A stretch of DNA of 25,793 nucleotides from Chromera velia (taxonomy: Eukaryota > Sar > Chromeraceae), in contig JAHBMJ010004099.1 of the NCBI GenBank assembly GCA_018398765.1, positions 57,725-83,517 on the forward strand, written 5' to 3'. The translations under genes and the position numbers were made by a program. The notes beneath the pieces were generated by a model that was not told the DNA's origin, made no database searches, and saw only the letters and a program-made list of their open reading frames with translations. Shown here piece by piece: positions 19,091-25,793 of the stretch (its first letter is position 1; each line of letters starts with the position of its first letter).

Positions 19091-21967
19091 GCACGTCATC
19101 GACCTGGTGGGCGATGTTCCTCAAGTTGCCGAGCATCGCACCCAGAGCCTGTGCAATCAGAGAGCAGCGCAAAGGAAAAAGAATGCAGATTGATCGGACG
19201 GAAGAAAGGGCGCCGCAAATCACAGACCATCAGTCAGTTGCAAGATAGAACGGTTCAGTCTTTTCTTGTTCCAGCTGTCAACTGATCTCTGACATTCATG
19301 CCTGCATTGTTGACACCGTTCGTTCAGGTTGCCTTTGCAGCTCCTGCCTCTTTTCTCTCCATGCAGCTGTGCGAATTTCCAAATGAACAACTGCGCACCC
19401 CGAGACCCTCTTTCCTCACCTTGATGTAGGGCATGGACTGGTACTTCATTCCGTTCTCCTGGCAGAACTGTCGGGTCCTCTCGACGATCTGGGGCTGCTT
19501 GTACTGGGGCATCGTGGGGAACAGGTGGTGCTCAATCTGCACATAAATACATGCATGCACACACACACACAGGCACGAAAATGAAGTGACATTTCATTTG
19601 CATGGCTGTTGAAGAGACCCAATGCAGAAGCGCTAGAACTCAAGGAAGGCAACAAACACGAAGCATGCAACAGCGCGTCCAGACAGCGAAGGGAAGAAAA
19701 GAAAGAAGGGCCTCGTTGATTGATAGATTGATTCATTCACACACACGAGACGCAGAGAGGATCGATGGAAGCGAAGTCAAACAAATGAGTGACCCTGTCA
19801 CTGTCACTGAGACAAAAAGAACATGGAAAATAAAAGGAAAGAATGACCCTGCCCCTCCAAACACATCAGTCAAGCCACTCTAGGAAACCCCTCCAACAAG
19901 CCAACCACCCAACCGACGAACGAACAATCCAACGAACCTGACAGTTGAGGTAGCCCATCCACCAGTTCACAAACCAGTTGCAGTCCACGTTCATCGTGTA
20001 ATCGATTCCGTACTCAGCCCAGGTGCGCTCCTCGTCGGCCCTGCATGAATCGACGGGCACACAAAGAAAGAAAAAACGTGCATGCACATTTGTACACGCA
20101 CACAGACAGAAATCAACCACGGGAAGGAAGGAGCGATGACGAGACACAAAGGTTAAAAAGGAGAAAAACGAACCCACCCTCTTGGAAGAGCAGTTTGGAG
20201 AGGGAAAGAGAGGCCTAATCAGATCGTGCCAACGAGCAAAACTGTGCAGTCTCAGTAGGCAGGAAAGACGATAGAAATGCGAACAAAGCAAATTGAAATC
20301 AATGGGCCAAAGCGCAAGTCCGGAGAGAACGAAGACATCAACTCAAGTGGGGGGTGAGAGCACTGACTTGGTGGTGGGCAGATGAGTGTGGTTGAGGGAG
20401 AAGTTGCCGAACAGATAGATGCCCGCGATGAACAGAGAAGCGAAGAGAGTCCAGGTAGACAAGAACCACCCGTGCACGGCGAGAGTGCAGGCGTAGTGGA
20501 CGATGTAACGAGAGGCGACAACGACGGCAGTCAGGGGATCGGGGCGCCTGCAAACAAACAAACACACAAGAGGCGCGGGAGGGAGAGTGTGAAGAAGGGT
20601 GATTCAGCAAGCGCTTCCGATCGAGAGACTTGAGAGGATTAAGAACTTGATTCTCTGTCTTCCCTCCCCCTCTAGTCTGTCTTTCTTCTCGGACTTCGAT
20701 GGTCGGCAGACGGGCGGTCCCCTCACGACTCCAATATAGCCATCCATCGCCCTAGCTGCACCGTCCTTGATGCCCCCCTCCCTGGCTGACTGACTTGAAG
20801 AGGTATTCACGGGGGTGGAGGTAGAAATGCCAGAAGAATACGTTGAAGACGGAGGTGACGGGAAGGAATGTGTAGTGCTGGTAGCGCAACCACCAGTTGG
20901 GAGTCATGTGGATGCGGCGACCTCGCTCCAGAGCCTGAATGAAGGAAGAAGGGAGGCAGGCAGGGGCAAGCAAGCAGAAGGAAACCAGAGATACAGAGCA
21001 GAAGGCCCGTCCCTGAGTAAATAAGTTTCTGTTATTTCGTCCTTCACACAATACACAGACTCCGTGAAAACATATATAAACACTTGCAGAACTTCATCCT
21101 CCTTTTTGGACTTTCTTTGCTTTTCTTCCTCGGCTTCCATGTTCTTCTTTTTTTTGTCTTTGCTTTGTTTCCCTCCCACCCCTCTCCTGCTTTCTTCCTT
21201 ACTGTCCTGTTGCAAAAACGGTCCTTCCGTGTCCCCTTTCTCCCCCAGCTGTGCTTTCTGCGTGTTTGGCTTCTCCCCGTCTCTCCCTCCCCCGCCCTAA
21301 ATGGTGCCTCTCTCATCCTCACCTCCTTGTAAAAAGCAACGAAGGGGAGGGTATCTACATCAACGTCGAAGTCTTCTTTCTGCGGAGTGGCGTGGTGCTT
21401 GGTGTGCATGGCGTTCCACTTAGGTCCAGAAGTGACGAGGCCGAAGGAGATGGTGACCTTCTGAATCAACTGATCGAGCCAGACCTTTCCTGTCAGGGAG
21501 TGGTGACCACCCTCGTGCTGCACCCACCCGCAACGACCGGAGGCAATGCCGCCAACGAAAATGCCCAAGAGAAAGAAGTTTTGTCGAAGGAGCCAAAAGG
21601 AGAGCGCAAACATGAGCACCAGCTCAATGAGACGGTAAACGACGTGCAGGTAGTCGGGCTTGAAATACCCATCGTCGATGAGTCCCTGTCTGAACTTCTG
21701 GAAATTTGTGATCAATTCTCTGCTCCTCGTGTCAGTGGTGAAGTTGTCGTCAGCCCTCACGGGTCTCGAAGGGATGGCCTTCAGCCACTTGTGGGCCTTC
21801 TCTGATCGCTGATGAAAACCCTCAAAGGCGTCAGTAGCGTCCTGCCCGAGATAATATCTGATCACGCTACCACCAGGGTGCTTCCGAACGAATTCGCTGA
21901 CATCATAGACGCGATCATGGATCAACATCTCCAATTTCTCCTTCTGCTGTCCTTTCTGGGTTGACAT
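18771..21967 (-). CDS. Cytochrome b5-fused front-end fatty acid desaturase (6 exons, complete)
   Basis: Such enzymes, in the ER membrane, insert a double bond between an existing one and the carboxyl end of polyunsaturated acyl chains, taking electrons through their own b5 domain. Exons: 21323-21967, 20795-20934, 20368-20547, 19938-20040, 19420-19536, 18771-19148. They sum to 520 codons, all junctions in phase, stop TGA at 18773-18771. Start ATG at 21967 (context GCAAAATGTC). Seen: heme-binding HPGG at residues 30-33 with a second His at 52; histidine box 1 QHEGGHH at 150-156; box 2 HTKHH at 188-192; box 3 QIEHH at 356-360, with the Gln in place of the first His that marks front-end desaturases; hydrophobic spans at about 108-145 and in exons 2-3. 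The last ~105 residues form a charged Ser/Ala/Lys/Asp tail unusual for the family. Regioselectivity (delta-5, -6 or -8) cannot be told from sequence alone. Confidence 0.95.
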
Positions 21968-22730
21968 TTTGCCAAAGTAGAGAATGGAAGAGAGGAGTGG
22001 AGAAAGGGACTGACTGAGGTGACTGGTCGATCCTTCACGAAGGAAACTTTCCGAACGAACGCGATTAGGGCTTGGCTTTACTGTATGGGTCTATCTGCCT
22101 GAGGAGGAATTCAAATCGGCCTCTCTCGTGTGCTTCACGTTTGTTCCCAAGCAGGAAACGGCCAAAAAACCAAAGAAGGAAAGACAGTCACTGTCAGTCA
22201 GTCGATCAGTGTCCTCCGGAGTTTTAATATGTTTTAATTGCTGCAGAGACAGGTCGGCGCACGCACGAGGGCCCCGGAAAGAAGCACATCAGCTTGAGAG
22301 GCACTCAAAACCTCAACTTAGATCGGCTTGAACTGTCTTTCATGGAAACTCGCACGGAGTCACGAAGTTCGGGCCCAACGGTCCCGGAAAGCGAAGTTCT
22401 GGAAAATCTCTCCAAAAAGTGCTTTTCGGGACCTTCTCTGTGACTCCACTACGTACGCCCAAAAGACCGATACGCGGAGAGAGTGAATCAGTTGACTGCT
22501 CATGAATTAAGGTTTTGTAATGTTCTGTACTCTGTCAGAATATCACAAGGGCAGTTCCTACCGTGTCAGTGTGTGCCTCGAGTTGATTACCAGCTCGGGC
22601 TTCTACGTCTGTCTTTCATTTCTCTTCTCGGGTGTCTTTGACTCATAGAAACTCTTCGTAATTGACCGATACACACGTCAACAACAAGACAACCCAGGCA
22701 GACGCCCACGTCGACATTCTAAGTAGAAAG
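21968..22730. promoter_or_regulatory. Shared upstream region of two divergent genes
   Basis: This is the 763 bp between the start codon of the desaturase (leftward) and that of the VHS gene (rightward). Both promoters must lie here unless there are upstream untranslated exons. I see no clear TATA box. The stretch holds an imperfect hairpin at 22356-22447 and a related GGCCCCGGAAAG motif at about 22270. Confidence 0.6.
22356..22447. repeat. Imperfect inverted repeat (hairpin) between divergent genes
   Basis: The outer arms GGAGTCAC (22356-22363) and GTGACTCC (22440-22447) are exactly complementary. The inner arms GGTCCCGGAAAGC (22380-22392) and GCTTTTCGGGACC (22421-22433) pair at 12 of 13 positions. 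The loop is about 28 nt, and the internal bulges differ in size. It may be a structured regulatory element or a small palindromic repeat; no target duplication is visible. Confidence 0.7.
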
Positions 22731-24033
22731 ATGGCGAACACCAGGATCTCAGAGACAATCATCATTGCTGTCAGCAGTGATGTTAGTCTCTCTGCAGAAA
22801 CGAACAACCTGGCACACGAACTCCAAGCCTGCATGTCAGTCACTCCCTCAACCACCCGCCCACCTGCATGAGTAGCGCACGAATGCACACAGGCGCCTTC
22901 TGCTTTTCTCCATTCACTTCCCCCTCCAGTGTGTATCTTCCCTCCCTTCGTGACTCGAGGACGACGTCATGTAACAGAGATATGGCTCTTCGGCTCTCTG
23001 CTTGGTCCTCATTGGTCAGCATGTCACAGTCTCTCCCTGCTCCTCTTGAGCTTCTTGCAGGGGCACCGCCACAGGTCCCAAGAACGCAGTGCAGGGTTGC
23101 ATGGACGTGATCCAGGACAAGTCGCAAACTGTGACGGCAAAAATCAACGCGATAAAGGTAGGTGAGCCCTCCTAGAGGGTCGCGGCTGTGCCTTCGGGGC
23201 TTGTGGACGGACTGCTTGGACGACGGTGGCAACTTTGGGGTGTGCCGAGTCTCTGATTGCCTTGCCGCCTGTTTGCGTGTGTGTCTGTGTATGTGCAGAT
23301 TTTGGATTACTTTATCGCCCTCATTGAGAACCAGAAAGTGATCATCAATGCAGTGGCCAGCGCCTTCACTGACAGGTCAGTGTGCACACGTGTCTTCTTC
23401 ATTGGATGGCTGACTGACTGACTGTCCCAAATAGGAAAAAAGCCAATTTCCGAGGTTTATGCCTGTCACTGCTCTCTCTTTGTGTCCCTCCTTCTGTCTC
23501 TCCCATATACGTGTACGTCCGTGTCTGTGCAGGCACCTGAAGACGTTCGTGCAGCTTGGGAGGAAGAGCAAGGTGAGAGGAGACAGACAGATGGGGGCAT
23601 CTGAGGTGTGTGTGGGCGTCGTGTGCTTTGGAGAATTGCAGTTTTTTTGATCGACTGTCTTCAGTGTCCAATCGCTGTGCATGCGGCCAGCATTCCTTGA
23701 AAAACAAGAAGGAAATGGCTCCGACATTCCGGCCATCTTACTGTCCTGTCGTACTGCCAGATTTTTTTCCATCACCTGTCATTTGAATGATCGTGACAAC
23801 AACGCAGGACAAGTCTGCGAAGAGAAAGATCGACTGCCTGCCGAGCTCTGCCTCCAGAGAGGACCAGGATAGATTCCTGGCGGGGATCCTTGAATTCATC
23901 GGTCGGTTGGCTGGTCTCTTCCTTCCTTCCTTCCTTTCTTCCTTCCTTCCTTCCTTCCTTCCTTCCGTCCTTTCTTCCTCCCCTTCTTCCTTCCTTCCTT
24001 CCTTCCTTCCTTCCTTCCTTTCTTCCTTCCTTC

Positions 24034-24083
<50 letters not shown>

Positions 24084-25396
24084 CTCTTTCGTTCGTTCTT
24101 TCGCTCTTTCGTTCTTTCGTTCGTTTTTTTTTTTCTTTCTTTCTCTGTCCTGTTCTGCCTAGCTGTGTACCGGGATGAGGTTAAGGGCAAAGGGACAGAA
24201 GAGATTCGAGTACAGGCTGGAAAGGAAAAACAGTTTCTGAAACCTCACGCAGGCTGGACGACAGGCAGCCTTGTGACAGGCTTGGCATGTTGTTCTGCTC
24301 TTTCCCGACCTTTCTGTTGATCGGTCGATCTTTCCCCTCCAGACTCACAAGCAGCCAAAAAATTGTTCCCTCCCGGCATCAATCAATCAATCAATCAATC
24401 AATCAAGTAAATGGATGTTCCTTCGTCGGTGGAGAAAAGGGAAAGGAGGGCAGCAGTCAGCAAGGAAGAGGGCGATAGGTCTCAGGGATCTGGTTTCCAT
24501 GCATGCAGTCGTTGCATGACTTTGCAAACAAAGTACGTGCACTCTCTCCCTCTCTGACTCTCTGTCTGTCTCATTTCAATGCATTCAATGCATGCACGCA
24601 GCCAAGTGGGGCGACGCGTTCAAGGACCGCACAGGGAGTCTGAAGAACCTCTCGAAGGAGAGGGACAAGCTCAAGGCGGAGGGTGTCCAGTTCCCTTCCT
24701 CCAGGGAATTCATTAACTTGGTCGGTCAGCCATCGCAGCCAGACAGCCAGTCCGTCAGTTGACTTTCTCTCTCATTTTTCGTTGCATGTGTTGCGATCAG
24801 GAACCTGTTGGGTCTATTGATCTGGTCACACAGTCAACTTGCCTGCCTGCCCGCATTCCTGCTTGTCGTGTTGTCCAGGAAAGCGTGCGTGTATGTGCCT
24901 GTGTGTGACGGTGGCATTATTCACATGCAGCTGCTGCAGTTGGAGTGAATTTCGTCTGTTCGTACATGATATCCAGTGGACACAACGTACCCCTCACCTC
25001 CCTCTCTCCCTCTCTGCGCTATTTGCAGCCCGAAGCAACGGAAGCGCCCATGCCACCGAAGTCTGGAGGTCAGCGGGCTGTTTTTTTTTTTTGTTTTCTG
25101 TCCTCGTTTCGCGATGTGTGTGCTCCTGTGCGTGCTCGTATGTGTACGTGTACGTGGGTTCACTTTTGCTCGCCAGTTACGGAGTAGTGGGGTGGAGGGA
25201 TGGGTGAAAAGATGTATCTTCCCGTGAGTCATGTTGAGGAAGGCTCTGCCAGAGGAAGCAGACTTTTTTTACCCTGTCTTGATTCACGCACATGGTCTGT
25301 CAAGGAGGTACTCTAGCTGATGAAAAGATGAACAAACTATTTTTGACCTCTTTTTGTTGCGTGCGTGTGTTCTGCAGGTGACGCAAAACCAGAGAG
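22731..25396 (+). CDS. VHS-domain protein (membrane-trafficking adaptor type), 3' end unresolved
   Basis: VHS domains are superhelical modules found at the N terminus of GGA, TOM1, HRS and STAM proteins, which sort ubiquitinated or signal-bearing cargo at endosomes and the Golgi. Exons: 22731-22834, 23061-23157, 23299-23375, 23533-23572, 23808-23901, 24602-24720, 25029-25068, 25378-25396 (last end uncertain). All junctions are in phase, giving about 196 residues. Start ATG at 22731 (context GAAAGATGGC). Seen: a stretch of helices (KNAVQGCMDVIQDK; INAIKILDYFIALIENQ; HLKTFVQLGRKSK) and the typical VHS end, FLAGILEFIAKWGDAF then LKAEGVQFP, at about residues 128-170. The usual conserved VKNCG segment is replaced by IENQK, so the domain is divergent. 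A Pro-rich linker (PEATEAPMPPKSG) follows. Whether a GAT or other domain comes later lies past the window. It is head to head with the desaturase gene. Confidence 0.8.
23916..24148. repeat. (CTTC)n/(CTTT)n microsatellite in intron 5 of the VHS gene
   Basis: About 230 bp of nearly pure pyrimidine on the sense strand, starting only about 15 bp after the donor at 23902. The long Phe/Leu/Ser reading frames over it are artefacts. Confidence 0.95.
24378..24406. repeat. (ATCA)n microsatellite
   Basis: About seven ATCA units in intron 5 of the VHS gene. Confidence 0.9.
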
Positions 25397-25793
25397 GTCC
25401 GTCATATGTCAAGTGGTCGTATGTCCTTTCCTGTGCGTTCGTTTGTGCAGGACGACCATGGCTTATTCATCTTTTCTCTCGAGTGCTTTCTGTCGAATCT
25501 GCTCCTTCCCCGCAGCTTCGTGACGGCAGGATTACGGGTACTTTTTTGAACGAAATCGCTTTTTCTCAAAGGAAGAAAGAGAGGAGGAAACAGCAAAGCG
25601 GTAGAGAAATGCCAAAAGGGTTGCTGCCTGTCTGCTTCTCTCTGTGAGCGCCTGTGGGCACAGTCGTTCCCAGTTATATTTTTTCTGACGTTTCTTATGG
25701 CAGGTCGGGTTCCTTTCCGATGCGCTCGGGTTCAGGGGACTTTCTCGGAGGAGGGGGGGGTGGATCTGTGACCGGTGGGGGGGGGGCGGCCGG
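25397..25793. other. Right edge: probable intron or 3' part of the VHS gene
   Basis: After 25396 the frame stays open to a TGA near 25525, but the composition stops looking like the domain. GTCCGT at 25397 or GTGGTC at 25419 could be the donor. Later acceptor-like sites (CCCCGCAG near 25515, TATGGCAG near 25704) exist. The last 50 bases are G-rich runs. Confidence 0.4.

Noticed and set aside
18568-19193. Plus-strand ORFs of 164 and 177 codons
   Set aside because: They are antisense to the last exon of the desaturase.
21251-21805. 184-codon plus-strand ORF
   Set aside because: It is antisense to exon 1 of the desaturase, whose domain motifs fix the coding strand.
23787-24320. 177- and 150-codon ORFs on both strands
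   Set aside because: They are translations of the CTTC microsatellite inside an intron of the VHS gene; no unique coding sequence supports them beyond the true exon at 23808-23901.
1-25793. CRISPR arrays, bacterial operons, rRNA genes, retroelement genes
   Set aside because: No spaced direct repeats, no Shine-Dalgarno-led gene clusters, no rRNA-like conserved stretches and no reverse transcriptase or capsid motifs were seen.

Overview
The window is nuclear DNA of a eukaryote with intron-rich genes, most likely a unicellular alga of the alveolate/stramenopile kind; a chromerid such as Chromera would fit. The placement is an inference from three things: many short exons with TGCAG-type acceptors, an algal/protist-type front-end desaturase, and abundant CT, GT and CTTC microsatellites. 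The sequence alone does not name the species. No bacterial operons, rRNA, tRNA or CRISPR arrays were seen.

Three host genes can be assembled exon by exon with intron phases that agree at almost every junction. (1) On the minus strand from 5174 down to 818 and past the left edge lies an Ariadne-type RBR E3 ubiquitin ligase: 11 exons, 443 codons, no stop. (2) On the minus strand from 21967 to 18771 lies a complete cytochrome b5-fused front-end fatty acid desaturase: 6 exons, 520 codons. (3) On the plus strand from 22731 towards the right edge lies a VHS-domain protein of the membrane-trafficking type: at least 8 exons, 3' end not resolved. Genes 2 and 3 are head to head, with a 763-bp shared upstream region that holds a strong imperfect hairpin.

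Between them, at 6.7-13.8 kb on the plus strand, is a less certain coiled-coil gene region. It carries a tandem duplication of about 0.85 kb (7720-8562 and 9425-10237), including a coiled-coil exon. Four or five successive exons in the second copy join in phase. At two places strongly coding frames are interrupted, either by a real lesion or by an assembly error; the assembly has an N in a G run nearby. A 1022-bp hAT-like non-autonomous DNA transposon with a perfect 8-bp target duplication sits in one intron of this gene. A 216-bp hAT-like MITE with its own perfect 8-bp duplication sits in the AT-rich stretch behind it.

The stretch 14.6-18.7 kb has no gene I can support; it holds simple sequence and a few ambiguous ORFs open on both strands. 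The most unusual general feature is the splice donor: most supported introns begin GTCAGT or GTCGGT (C at +3) rather than GTRAGT, and several continue with further GTCA/GTCG tetramers.
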